Source: Candidatus Kapaibacterium sp.
GTDB lineage: Bacteria > Bacteroidota > Ignavibacteria > Kapaibacteriales > UBA7675
Length of the DNA stretch: 64,000 nt
Direction: 5' to 3'
Assembly (NCBI GenBank): GCA_028284775.1
Contig: JANQRB010000044.1
Span: 1-64,000, forward strand
A program made the translations under genes and the position numbers. A model generated the notes under the pieces. It was not told where the DNA came from. It did no database searches and worked only from the letters and a program-made list of their open reading frames with translations. Shown one piece after another: positions 55,101-63,300 of the stretch. Numbering within the stretch: position 1 is the first letter of the stretch; each line of letters begins with the position of its first letter.

Positions 55101-55453
55101 TCGATTTCGTAAGGTTCGTGCACTTCCAACGCGGCGCGCAGGGAATCGAGCGTTTTGCGACGGTCTTCAGGATGTAATAATTCACGCAATGTTTGCAGGC
55201 TGGCAGGCTTCTCTGCCGGTGAATACCCCAGAATCGCATAAAGACGCGGCGACCACCATTGTTCATTGCCGTTCTGGTCGAACCATACCCAGTGTCCTTC
55301 TCCGGAGCCTTCAATTGCCATGGCATAAAGCTGCGCGCTGCCGTCCAGACCGTTTGAGAACTGTGAGATTGCTGCTTCAGCCTGTTGAAGGCGTTCACGT
55401 AAAAGCTGATTTTCTTGAAGTAGTTCGGCACGACCTGGCGTGGAGTCGGGCAT
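52190..55453 (-). CDS. Soluble multi-PAS/GAF sensor histidine kinase
   Basis: 1087 aa, no membrane segment. Order: coiled start (1-35), PAS (about 45-165; WSPRLYAILGYSPAE, PAC-like YEIDFRLQTGSGVYRWLRA), GAF (about 180-325), then four PAS domains at about 340-460, 470-595, 605-720 and 725-850, HisKA with His 873 (YVASHDLKSPLRAIDN) and HATPase with N-box VLRNLIGNAIKH, G1 DDNGPGIA, G2 GSGMGLAIVK. The GAF lacks an obvious bilin-attachment Cys at the usual place, so I do not call it a phytochrome. It should sense small ligands, redox or light in the cytoplasm. Stop overlaps the CheY-like gene, so the pair is translationally coupled. Confidence 0.92.
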   Translation of the reverse strand: MPDSTPGRAELLQENQLLRERLQQAEAAISQFSNGLDGSAQLYAMAIEGSGEGHWVWFDQNGNEQWWSPRLYAILGYSPAEKPASLQTLRELLHPEDRRKTLDSLRAALEVHEPYEIDFRLQTGSGVYRWLRATGKVVGDADNGAVRMAGALSEFDEQKQKELALSVQEQRLHSLYAIAAEADLAVEDQLQLTLKTGTQMLGQEIGIISRIEDQTYALQYVYDSSGTLSSDQTFPLGDTYCNVTLEYDGVFSIDHVEFSPYSAHPCYRNTKLESYIGIPLRVKGQIIGTLNFTSRKGRRTPFNEGDKEFVYLISRWTSGMLQRLHTEEDRSQIREALGVSNERYRSVIASLAEGIVMQGRDGQIIACNASAERILGMSADQMAGRTSLDPRWRAVRADGSPFPGEEHPAVLTLQSGDALSGIIMGVHKPGGELTWISINTQPIVKADEVVPQAVVSSFHDITETRNAVEALRASEERYDLAVRGSAVGLWDWDITNDELYWSPRHKEIIGLAESDEVMSQEKFVERLHPDDSDKVRDALRAHLSDRSEFNIEYRFRHPQGHFIWIHAKGQAVWNKDGTATRMAGSIADVTDQRLAEKELAHAKEELQMILDSMPAMIWYKSKDNVILRANKAAAATGGVTVGEMEGRHSAEFYPDMAEKYHSDDLEVIASGKSKLNIVEKITLASGEERWVRTDKLLYKNHQGEIIGVIAMAVDITTEKQSQLLLEASERKFRHFADNVPAVFAYIDANHQFRYVNKSFLDWFGLERDVIINREVVDVLGEEAFEKVKGYFARVLQGERVSYEAEIPYQHAGMKSIIATYAPNFDQSGRVLGFYALVSDITERKKAEEELLNYAAKLERANKELDDFAYVASHDLKSPLRAIDNLAGWIAEDSADALSRESLDDLVLLQQRVKRMERLLDDLLQYSRTGRVDVKPEKVELRKLIGDVIEMTHPPEEFAIEIPTEMPTLVTPKVPLAQVLRNLIGNAIKHCERRDGHIRIEASSNDTFITLRIDDNGPGIAADYQQQVFQMFQTLKPRDQVEGSGMGLAIVKRAVEAYGGNIRIVSSTLGGACFEFDWPRNFEALTEE

Positions 55454-55678
55454 ACTATCACACTCTGCACATGTTGATTCAACGACTTATTGTCGGTGTT
55501 GAAAGCCAAGCGTCGCTCTTTGTGCGATCAACTCGCTTTATTCAACCTGAAAACTATACGTGGTTGTAGATTAGGCTGGCGCAATGATGAGAAAAAAATT
55601 TGACAATCGCAACCGATGCCTGCTACTCGCATGGCGAAGTCAAACGCGAAGTCATAGGCAGATGATACCGGCATCCAA

Positions 55679-55771
55679 GGGGCATTGCGGCGCAGCCGAC
55701 TCTTGAAACTGTCGATGAATGGTCTTTTTCCAGCGGGCATTACGCTGCGGTCGACTCTTGATACAGTCGAC
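55679..55771. repeat. Two direct copies of a ~40-bp hairpin-forming element
   Basis: GGGCATTGCGGCGCAGCCGA followed by CTCTTGAAACTGTCGA (55680-55715) is repeated at 55736-55771 as GGGCATTACGCTGCGGTCGA plus CTCTTGATACAGTCGA, 56 bp on. Each contains an inverted repeat (GTCGACT ... AGTCGAC in the second, perfect). The position, just past the stop of the FtsX permease, suggests a terminator or an intergenic REP-like family. Confidence 0.5.
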
Positions 55772-55779
55772 AAGCGAGC

Positions 55780-58230
55780 TCATTCCAGTTTAAGTGCATT
55801 GACAGGGTTAGTCAATGCCGCCCGCACACTCTGCGAGCCGACGGTCAGGGCGGCGATCAGCAGCAGCAGCGCAAGAGGCAGCAGGAACAGATCGGCGCTG
55901 ATGGCGATACGCGAGGCATAATCTTCCAGCCAGGCATCGATCGCGAAATATGCCAGCGGCAGGGCAATCAGTCCGGCAAACAGCACGAGCTTCAAAAAGT
56001 CCGTCATCAGCAACCAGACGACAGCAGGTACCGTAGCGCCCAGCACCTTGCGAACGCCGATTTCTTTTCTGCGCCGCGCAGCCGTAAAGGAGGCCAGGCC
56101 AAAGAGACCCAGGCAGGCCACCAATATCGCCAGGGCAGCAAACAGTCCAAAGACGGCGGCAAACTGCTTGTCGGCCTTATATTGCCGATCGAAGAATTCA
56201 TCAAGAAAGTAGTACTCGCTGGGATTGCCGGGGAACATGCGGTCGAACAAACTCTGCAGGGCTGCAAGCGTAAGGTCAATACCGGCGGGATCTACGCGCA
56301 AGGCGATGTAACGCCGTGCCGCGCCAACCGGGGCCAACAGAACCGGACTAAGCGCTTGTCGCGGCGAAAACCAGTTAAAGTCTTTCACCACACCGAGAAC
56401 GCGTACTGTATCACCGCTGGTAATGAGCTGTTTCTGCAGCGCTTCCTGCGCCGTTCCCAGCTTAAAGGTCTCCAGCGCTTGTTGGTTAATAAGCACACCG
56501 TCTTTGCGAAAGTTAACTTCTTCGGCATTGAAATTGCGTCCCGCCAACAGTTCCAGGCCGAATGTCGACAAAAAGTCGGCATCCACCCAGGCGATACTGC
56601 CGCCCTGTTGTTCACTTTCTTCCGCCCCCAGCCGTCGAAGATTAGTGTTGAAGTTAAACTGTCCTCCGGGTATCGCCTGACAGCTTGATGCCGCAATTAC
56701 GCCCGGCATTTGCAGCGCCTCCGCCTTCAGACTACGCATCGTCTGCCCGAAATCGATGTCGTCCGCAAGCACACCCGGTCCCTTGATCACCAAGACCTGT
56801 TCCGGCGTAAAGCCAAGGTCCTTCTCGTTCATGAACTGTATCTGACGATAGATCACGAAGGTCCCGGCAATCAGGGCCAGCGAGGCAGCGAATTGAACGA
56901 CCACCAGAACCTTGCGGAGCGAAGAACCACCCGCAAGTTTCTGCCCTGAGCCTTTGAGAACACTTGCGGGACGGAAAGAAGAAAGGACAAAGGCAGGATA
57001 CAGACCGCTGAGCAGCGTACCGAGAATCAGGATGGCGAGCAGTACACCGACAATTCGCGGATCCTGCCAGACGGATATGGCGGAGATATCCTTGCCGATG
57101 AGTTCACTAAGTACAGGAAGAAATTCGGCCATCAGCACCAGAGCCAGCAAAATGGCAATGAGATTAAAGAATAGCGATTCGACGAGAAATTGAGTAATGA
57201 GCTGCCCTTTTCTGGCGCCGACCGTTTTGCGGATTCCCACTTCACGGGCGCGCTCCAGCGAACGCGCCGTGGCAAGGTTGACATAGTTAATCCAGGCGAT
57301 GACAAGAATAAACAAGGCGATGATGACGAAATAGCTAACCCCTTCGGCACTACCGCTCGGTTTCAGCTCGCCGGGTAAATTCGAATGGAGATAAATGTCG
57401 GAGAGGGCCTGCAGACGGATTTCCTCGCGCCCGTTGCTGGCTGCAAGATCTTCCCCCTTATAGTTGGCCATGAAGTCCGCGAATTTTGACTGCAAACCAA
57501 GCGTGTCCGTCTGCGGCTGCATTCGCAGATAGGTGTAAAAGTTGGTCCAGCTCCAGCCGTCCTGATCGGCATACTGACTATTTGCCAAAACGTTTTGCAT
57601 TGGCAGCAGGCAGTTAAAATCAAAATGGCTGTTGACCGGCAGATCGGCGAGAATTCCCGTAACGGTATAACTGCCCGGCGCCCAGCCGCTGTGCATCTCA
57701 ATCGTCTGTCCGATTGGGTCGCCGTCTTCCTCGCTGAAGTAACGCGCAGCCATCGACTCGCTCAGGACCATGCTGAAGGGTTTGTTTAACACGTCTCCGG
57801 CATCGCCGCGCAGCAACTCAAAAGTAAATGTTTGCAGAAAAGTCGAGTCCGCGAAATACATATCCTCTTCGTGCAATACGATCTGGCGGCCGTTGCTGCG
57901 CGTATAAGTCAGCACGGCACTGCCATAATGCGGGTGAAGACGTTCACTGCCCTCGATCTCGGGCAGATCCGTCGCAAGCGCGGGTCCGATCTTGTGATAT
58001 GTATAGGGACTCTGCCCCAGATGCTCGCCATTGCGGTAGTGTTCCAGCGTCACCCGATAGATGTGGTCACCATGGCGATGAAAGGTATCGTAACTCAACT
58101 CAAAGCTGAGGTACTGGACGATAAGCAGACATGCCGCCATACCAATCGCCAGACCCAGAATCGTAATCAGGGAAAACACTTTCCGTTTGCGCAACATTCG
58201 CAAGGCAGACTTCAGATAGAACAGTGCCAT
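55780..58230 (-). CDS. FtsX/MacB-type ABC transporter permease
   Basis: 816 aa. N-terminal helix at about 20-42 (FSLITILGLAIGMAACLLIV), a periplasmic MacB_PCD-like domain (FELSYDTFHRHGDHIYRVTL onward), three helices at about 290-460 forming the first FtsX domain (NYVNLATARSLERAREVGIR, KTVGARKGQLITQFL), a second periplasmic part, and a last FtsX domain near 690-800 (ARRRKEIGVRKVLGATV). This doubled layout is usual for Bacteroidota permeases. No ATPase gene is nearby, so it depends on one elsewhere. Substrate unknown; lipoprotein, peptide or drug export are the family's options. Confidence 0.9.
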   Translation of the reverse strand: MALFYLKSALRMLRKRKVFSLITILGLAIGMAACLLIVQYLSFELSYDTFHRHGDHIYRVTLEHYRNGEHLGQSPYTYHKIGPALATDLPEIEGSERLHPHYGSAVLTYTRSNGRQIVLHEEDMYFADSTFLQTFTFELLRGDAGDVLNKPFSMVLSESMAARYFSEEDGDPIGQTIEMHSGWAPGSYTVTGILADLPVNSHFDFNCLLPMQNVLANSQYADQDGWSWTNFYTYLRMQPQTDTLGLQSKFADFMANYKGEDLAASNGREEIRLQALSDIYLHSNLPGELKPSGSAEGVSYFVIIALFILVIAWINYVNLATARSLERAREVGIRKTVGARKGQLITQFLVESLFFNLIAILLALVLMAEFLPVLSELIGKDISAISVWQDPRIVGVLLAILILGTLLSGLYPAFVLSSFRPASVLKGSGQKLAGGSSLRKVLVVVQFAASLALIAGTFVIYRQIQFMNEKDLGFTPEQVLVIKGPGVLADDIDFGQTMRSLKAEALQMPGVIAASSCQAIPGGQFNFNTNLRRLGAEESEQQGGSIAWVDADFLSTFGLELLAGRNFNAEEVNFRKDGVLINQQALETFKLGTAQEALQKQLITSGDTVRVLGVVKDFNWFSPRQALSPVLLAPVGAARRYIALRVDPAGIDLTLAALQSLFDRMFPGNPSEYYFLDEFFDRQYKADKQFAAVFGLFAALAILVACLGLFGLASFTAARRRKEIGVRKVLGATVPAVVWLLMTDFLKLVLFAGLIALPLAYFAIDAWLEDYASRIAISADLFLLPLALLLLIAALTVGSQSVRAALTNPVNALKLE

Positions 58231-58824
58231 GGCATACAGACTCGATTTTCGTGCCGAGAGAGTGATTCGAGAGTTGTGTTGAGCGGTCAGCTAATTTATC
58301 GCGAAATCGTGAATCTGCCAATGGCGAAATGGAAATGTGCGGGGCAGGAGGTAACAAATTACAGTGATTGCTGCAACAACTAATTTCAACCCGTGGATCT
58401 TCCCGGAGGGCCCTCCCGCCGCACTCCATCACCACGGTCTCGTTCAGGAGACCACAAACATCCACCACCAAAATTCCCATTCTGGCATGAATGACTGCTT
58501 CCTTCGGCAAACTCGTGCACTGCTCGCGCGTGAACAAGTTGCAACAATACAACAACCCGTCCGGATTTCAAGCTGTGTTTTGCCTATGCTCAGTGAAAAA
58601 AATCTCAGCGGTCAGCCAGACACATTCACCGGGCGGAACTTGCAAACAATTTTTCGGCGCCCTTCGGTCTCCGGCACGCAAAGCTGTTATTTAGAGCACG
58701 ACGGTGCATTGTCGCGAAATGACTTGACTGCTGTGTTTTGATTGACGTATTGCAATCGCCCGGACATCGTCGAATTCAGCTCGTCTTCGCCCTCGCTGGT
58801 AGTTGACCCAATGGCTTTAGCCTG
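58231..58824. other. Intergenic region, 594 bp
   Basis: Overlapping open frames on both strands lack ribosome sites and plausible proteins. It contains a perfect 12-bp palindrome, GGAGGGCCCTCC at 58405-58416, and a 6-bp hairpin GGTCTC/GAGACC at 58436-58453. Together they could be a REP-like element. Otherwise nothing to name. Confidence 0.45.
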
Positions 58825-60363
58825 CTAGCGAAGCAGCAGCATACTTTGGCGTCCGGCCGGTATGCCGTTAATCGTTAGCATACTGAGATAGCTTCCGTTC
58901 GGGAGAGCGTTGCCCATGTCATCGCAGCCATCCCAGCGAATCAGAATACGGCCTGTAGCTCCGCTCGCCTGCAATAGCCTGCGAACGGGTTTTCCCAGCC
59001 GGTCGTAGACAATAAGGCGGACGTCTCCGGTCGCGGGAATGTAAAGGCGCATGCTCGACTCCGTCGCAAAGGGGTTTGGGTGGCTCGGCAGCAAGTACAC
59101 ACTGTGCGATTCAATTGCGGCACTTTCGTCAATCGCTACCGATGTCGTGCTCCCTCCTTTACAATTGCCGGGTCCGCCGGTGCAGCCTATATCGTTGCGA
59201 GCGCCGCCAAGACCGGGCGGGCGACACCTGTCGTTGTAATGCGGGTCGGGATTGCCCGCATCGATGCAGGGCGATCCGGCTTGCAAGGCCAGGTTTCGGC
59301 TATCCGGGTCGACAAAGCGCGGATCCGAGTCGATATTATCGATGCCGGGATAACCGCCGCTGACGACGGAATAGTCGATCTGCATGTTCTCACCGCCAAA
59401 GATTTCATCTGGCGCATTGTTCCAGAAAATACAATTGCGAGCGTTGCTCGATGCTCCGCCATGCCACAACGCAGCACCGCTGCCAGCCGTATTTTCACTG
59501 AAGCTGCAGTTCGCCATTGCCGGTACCGAATGTGTGTAATTGGAGAGAGCGCCGCCGACATTGACGGCTGAATTTCCGAAAAAAATACAATTTGTCATGG
59601 TAGGCGAAGCCAGATCATTGGACATCCCACCGCCGAAATCGCCGGCCTGGTTATAAAAGAAGCGACAGCGATGCAAGGCCGGCGAAGCCCCGGCATTATC
59701 CATGCCCGCGCCACCCTGAACAGCGGTGTTATGCACAAAAATGACGTTGTCGAACTCCGGATTCGAAGCGCTGCAGTGTACCCCGCCGCCGTTGATGGCT
59801 GCATTGCGGTTAAAGATACAATTGCGAACGCTCGGCGATGATTCGTGATTGTACATTCCGCCGCCGAAGCCGTGCAGCTGATCGCCGTCGGCATTGCCTT
59901 CGCTGATCGTAAAGCCATCAATGACCGCGCTGCTGTTCAGATTGCTGCCGGCAGGGTGAAAAAGCACGTGATAGGAATTGTCGGAATTGTCGAAGGGCGT
60001 TCCGATGTCGCCGCTGAGGATCGTTTCGTTGAGAAAGTATTCGCGCTCATCGAGCAAGATTTCATTTCCATCAAAGCCGCCATATAAGGCGACATCGTTG
60101 CGCAGCCTGAAAGCATCTTCACGCGTTTGACCGGGGTAGTAGCTTCCTTCAGCCACCCATATTTCATCGCCTTCTTCGGCATTTACCAAGGCCTGTTGTA
60201 GATCCCGGTAGGCATCCGACCAGGAGCTGCCATTGTCGGCGCCGCTTGCGTCCGCGTCGACATATATCGTCTTCGAATGACTAGCGTTAAGCGTTGCCAG
60301 TAAAAAATTGATCAAAAGGAACAGTGTAATTCGCAAAGAGTGTCGCCTGTTCATGGCTGCCAT
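58825..60363 (-). CDS. Secreted right-handed beta-helix protein with FlgD-like C-terminal domain
   Basis: 512 aa (a second ATG at 60354 would trim three residues; GAGGTA lies ahead of both). Signal peptide at about 1-30. It opens with KTIYVDADASGADNGSSWSD and YRDLQQALVNAEEGDEIWVA, the start of 'choice-of-anchor Q'/pectate-lyase-like helices, and continues with rungs such as RCRFFYNQAGDFGGGMSND and NCIFFGNSAVNVGGALSNY. The C-terminal 85 residues are FlgD-like: SHPNPFATESSMRLYIP, then VYDRLGKPVRRLLQASGATG and LPNGSYLSMLTING, a common T9SS variant. Surface polysaccharide binding or cleavage is possible; no catalytic set is seen. Confidence 0.88.
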   Translation of the reverse strand: MAAMNRRHSLRITLFLLINFLLATLNASHSKTIYVDADASGADNGSSWSDAYRDLQQALVNAEEGDEIWVAEGSYYPGQTREDAFRLRNDVALYGGFDGNEILLDEREYFLNETILSGDIGTPFDNSDNSYHVLFHPAGSNLNSSAVIDGFTISEGNADGDQLHGFGGGMYNHESSPSVRNCIFNRNAAINGGGVHCSASNPEFDNVIFVHNTAVQGGAGMDNAGASPALHRCRFFYNQAGDFGGGMSNDLASPTMTNCIFFGNSAVNVGGALSNYTHSVPAMANCSFSENTAGSGAALWHGGASSNARNCIFWNNAPDEIFGGENMQIDYSVVSGGYPGIDNIDSDPRFVDPDSRNLALQAGSPCIDAGNPDPHYNDRCRPPGLGGARNDIGCTGGPGNCKGGSTTSVAIDESAAIESHSVYLLPSHPNPFATESSMRLYIPATGDVRLIVYDRLGKPVRRLLQASGATGRILIRWDGCDDMGNALPNGSYLSMLTINGIPAGRQSMLLLR

Positions 60364-60631
60364 TACCTCATTATCAATTGCCTGAAATCAATAATGAGTA
60401 GTTACACTCCAATCGACTATTCGTTGCCGCATTTGTACATTAACACAGCGTTTGAGCCAAAATGCAATCATGCAGTACGATATTTGCCTTCCGGCAAACA
60501 GTCGCCGGTCGATATTGCAACTGGTTCTTGTCTGAAAGAGTACTCGCCGACACCACGCCAGTGATCGGTGGTCTTCATGCTTACGATCGTGTAATCGTCA
60601 AAATTGTCGCTGCGAAATCCGCTACCCGAGA

Positions 60632-60818
60632 CTAAGGGCGCGCGACTTTGGTGCCGGACTGTCCGTTCACAAAGAAATGGCATCCGAATATGCTTAGCAC
60701 TCCGCGAAGATTGCCTCGGGGATTTGCCGACAAATCCTGAAGTTCGCCTATCAAGTGGGATTGATCGTAGTATCCGCAGCCAAAAGCCGGATCATTCGGA
60801 CGGATGTTTCTCAGCAGC
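60632..60818 (-). pseudogene. AraC-family regulator remnant (3' end)
   Basis: Directly downstream of the sensor-kinase stop, in another frame on the same strand, reads RNIRPNDPAFGCGYYDQSHLIGELQDLSANP (split here only as CGYYDQSHLI, the second helix-turn-helix of AraC proteins), ending in FGCHFFVNGQ. The upstream part of an AraC gene is missing and the frame runs into the kinase. It is a relic of about 60 codons, not an intact gene. Confidence 0.5.
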
Positions 60819-60845
60819 GGTCTCTTGTCACGGCTGTCGAAAGCG

Positions 60846-62324
60846 CTAGGCCTTCTCTTCCGCGGCCGATTGCAATTCGAAAGCAAAGGTAGAGCCCTGG
60901 TTGGGTTTGCTTTCCACGGCAATACTGCTGTCGTGCGCTTCGACGATTTTTTTGGTAATCGCCAGGCCGAGCCCAGTGCCGCCGGAATCGCGGGCCCGGC
61001 TTTTTTCAACCCGGTAGAATCGGTCGAAGATGTGCGGCAGCTCATCGGGCTGAATACCGAAACCGTTGTCGCGAACATACACGGTGACGCTGGACCCTTT
61101 GCGGCGCAGCTCAAGCGTCACGTCGCTGCCGCGCTCTGAGTAGCGGATGGCATTTTCGATCAGATTGCTGATGGCGCGGTCGATCATCGCGATATCGGCA
61201 TAGACGAAGGGCAGATTTTTGTCGAGTGTCGCTTTCAGGCGGATGTCTTTTTCTTCAGCCTGCGGCTGCAATTTAAGGACGATATCCTGCGCCAATTCCG
61301 AAATGGCGAATAACTCGCGTTGGGGTACCTTTTCGCGCGCGTCAAATTTGGAAAGCTCGAAAAGCTCACTCACCAGCTTGTTTAAGATCGTGACATTGCC
61401 AAGCACCGTATCGAGAAAACGAACGCGCTCCTGCGCGCTGAGCTTGGCATCTTTCATCAGGATCGTTTCCAGGTAGCCTTGAATCGAGGCCAGCGGTGTA
61501 CGTAAATCGTGCGACACATTGGCGACCAGGTCGCGGCGGAGCTGGTCATTGCGCTGCATCTCGGCGATGTTGGCTTCAATCGTGCCTGCCATCTGGTCGA
61601 AGGCCCGTGAGACGGCGCCGATTTCATCATTGGATTCGATCCCGATCCGGCTGCCGTACTTGCCCCCCTCGAACTCCTTCACGCCGGCAATCATCCGTTG
61701 AAAGGGCTGCGCCATCTTGCGGAAGAGCACCAGCCCGACAATACCCGTCAGCAGCAGCGAAACGAGCAGGGAGAGCACGGTGAGCTGCATAACATAGGAG
61801 CTGGCGGCCAGGTCGGAAGCCGAATCATATTTTTCACTACCGAGAATGACATAGAGAAATCCGTCGCGATTGTCCGGAAGCTGTACTTTCGTAACGGAAA
61901 AGGGTTTTTGTGTGCCGGGCTTGCGCGGGTCGTCCCCGAGGATCGGATAGTCGCCGTCGCCTTCCAGATATCGATGGATGTTCGGCAAAGCGACATAGTC
62001 GAGCTGTACACGCCCCGGTGGCGCCGAATAGGCAATGATGCGGCCGTCTTCTTCCAGCAGATAATACTCCACCCGCGGATTCATCATCATCATGTGCTCA
62101 AACTGATCTTTGATGCCGCCGGCATTGATACTGTCCTGCAGGTTGGCCTGGAACATTCCCGCCAGATTGCGAGCAAGGTCGCGGTTCAGTTTTTGTTCGG
62201 TCTCCTGTACAAATCGCGTAGCATAATTGAGCGCCATAAATATCTGTACACCGCCGAGAACGACCAGCAGGAGCAGAAAGACACCTGCGATTTTACCGAA
62301 TAAGCTACCGAAGATATTCTTCAT
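60846..62324 (-). CDS. HAMP sensor histidine kinase
   Basis: 492 aa. The start codon abuts the TAA of the regulator gene and uses GAGGAA within it. TM1 at about 11-32, a periplasmic sensor of about 145 residues, TM2 at about 178-201, HAMP at 202-255 (AQPFQRMIAGVKEFEGGKYG), HisKA with His 272 (VANVSHDLRTPLASIQGYLE) and HATPase with N-box DRAISNLIENAIRY, G1 VRDNGFGIQ, G2 GGTGLGLAITKKIVEAHDSS. The F box (FDRFYRVEKSRARD) is intact. The sensor part belongs to no family I recognise. It forms a standard pair with the OmpR-type regulator upstream. Confidence 0.95.
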   Translation of the reverse strand: MKNIFGSLFGKIAGVFLLLLVVLGGVQIFMALNYATRFVQETEQKLNRDLARNLAGMFQANLQDSINAGGIKDQFEHMMMMNPRVEYYLLEEDGRIIAYSAPPGRVQLDYVALPNIHRYLEGDGDYPILGDDPRKPGTQKPFSVTKVQLPDNRDGFLYVILGSEKYDSASDLAASSYVMQLTVLSLLVSLLLTGIVGLVLFRKMAQPFQRMIAGVKEFEGGKYGSRIGIESNDEIGAVSRAFDQMAGTIEANIAEMQRNDQLRRDLVANVSHDLRTPLASIQGYLETILMKDAKLSAQERVRFLDTVLGNVTILNKLVSELFELSKFDAREKVPQRELFAISELAQDIVLKLQPQAEEKDIRLKATLDKNLPFVYADIAMIDRAISNLIENAIRYSERGSDVTLELRRKGSSVTVYVRDNGFGIQPDELPHIFDRFYRVEKSRARDSGGTGLGLAITKKIVEAHDSSIAVESKPNQGSTFAFELQSAAEEKA

Positions 62325-63038
62325 TTACAGTTCCTCCGCTTCGGTAAAACGATAGCCCACGCCCCAGACGGTTTGGATATAGACCGGTTCCGAGGGATTA
62401 TGTTCGATTTTCGCGCGCAGGCGGTTGATATGCGAATTGACGGTATGCTCGTACCCCTCAAATTGATAGCCCCAGATTATGTTCAGAAGCTCCTGACGGG
62501 TATAGGCGCGCCCCGGATGCGAAGCAAAGAGGTGCAGCAAGTCGAACTCCTTGGCGGTCAACTCCACGCTGTCGCCGCGCAGCGTCACTTTACGGCGCGA
62601 GGGAAAGACAAGTAGATCGCCAAATTCGAGCTGTTCGACATCGGCCGAAGCAAGGGCGCTCGCGCTTCGCGTTTCAACCCGCCGCAGGATGGCTTTTACC
62701 CGCGCTATCATTTCGCGAATGCTGAAGGGTTTGGTCAGATAATCATCGGCGCCGATTTCCAGGCCCAGTACCTTGTCGAACTCCTCTGATTTAGCCGTCA
62801 GCATCAGAATCGGCGTGGCGCTGTCCTTTTCGCGCAGTCGACGGCACACTTCCATTCCGCCGAGGCGAGGCAGCATCAGATCGAGTATTATCAAAGCATA
62901 ATCATTTTGCAGCGCCATAGCCAGGCCGCTTTCACCGTCGGTAGCCCGGTCCAGACCGTAGCCAAGGTCGGTGACATGCACTTCAATCAGATCGGCTATG
63001 TCGCTGTCGTCTTCGATGATGAGGATTGTCTGGCTCAT
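62325..63038 (-). CDS. OmpR/PhoB-family response regulator
   Basis: 237 aa. Receiver: acidic residues at 10-11, phospho-acceptor Asp 53 (ALIILDLMLPRLGG), Thr 81 and Lys 103 (DDYLTKPFSIREM). Winged-helix DNA-binding domain at about 135-233: VELTAKEFDLLHLFASHPGR, then EHTVNSHINRLRAKIE and TVWGVGYRF. The kinase start codon follows the stop directly, so the two are cotranscribed and translationally coupled. An AGG stands only a few bases ahead of the ATG. Confidence 0.96.
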   Translation of the reverse strand: MSQTILIIEDDSDIADLIEVHVTDLGYGLDRATDGESGLAMALQNDYALIILDLMLPRLGGMEVCRRLREKDSATPILMLTAKSEEFDKVLGLEIGADDYLTKPFSIREMIARVKAILRRVETRSASALASADVEQLEFGDLLVFPSRRKVTLRGDSVELTAKEFDLLHLFASHPGRAYTRQELLNIIWGYQFEGYEHTVNSHINRLRAKIEHNPSEPVYIQTVWGVGYRFTEAEEL

Positions 63039-63260
63039 ACCTGCTTTCGCGATGTCTATTCTTCATTTATCCCTTCCCTGAGCCGGCAAACTAGTGCGAA
63101 ATTATCATAATAGTATCACGAAAGATTCAAAAGATGCTGATACAATCTGTCGCGCCGGCGATGAGGTGTCGGGGAACAATGAGAAAGCGGTACCGCACCA
63201 GACGCGGCTCGTCCGGCTGTTGCGCAGTGGTGATTCGATCGGAATAGCTGATTACGTTAA

Positions 63261-63284
63261 CCCGGCCGCCATTCGACGGCCGGG
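63261..63284 (-). terminator. Terminator-like hairpin after the last T9SS gene
   Basis: CCCGGCCG (63261-63268) and CGGCCGGG (63277-63284) form a perfect 8-bp GC stem with an 8-base loop, 16 bp past the stop of the minus-strand gene at 63301. The tail on that strand is TTAACGTAATC, not a clean T-run. Confidence 0.6.
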
Positions 63285-63300
63285 TCGATGCAAAGCAAGC

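Noticed and set aside
52190..55453. Bacteriophytochrome
   Set aside because: The GAF region shows no clear chromophore-attachment site and there is no PHY domain or heme oxygenase gene.
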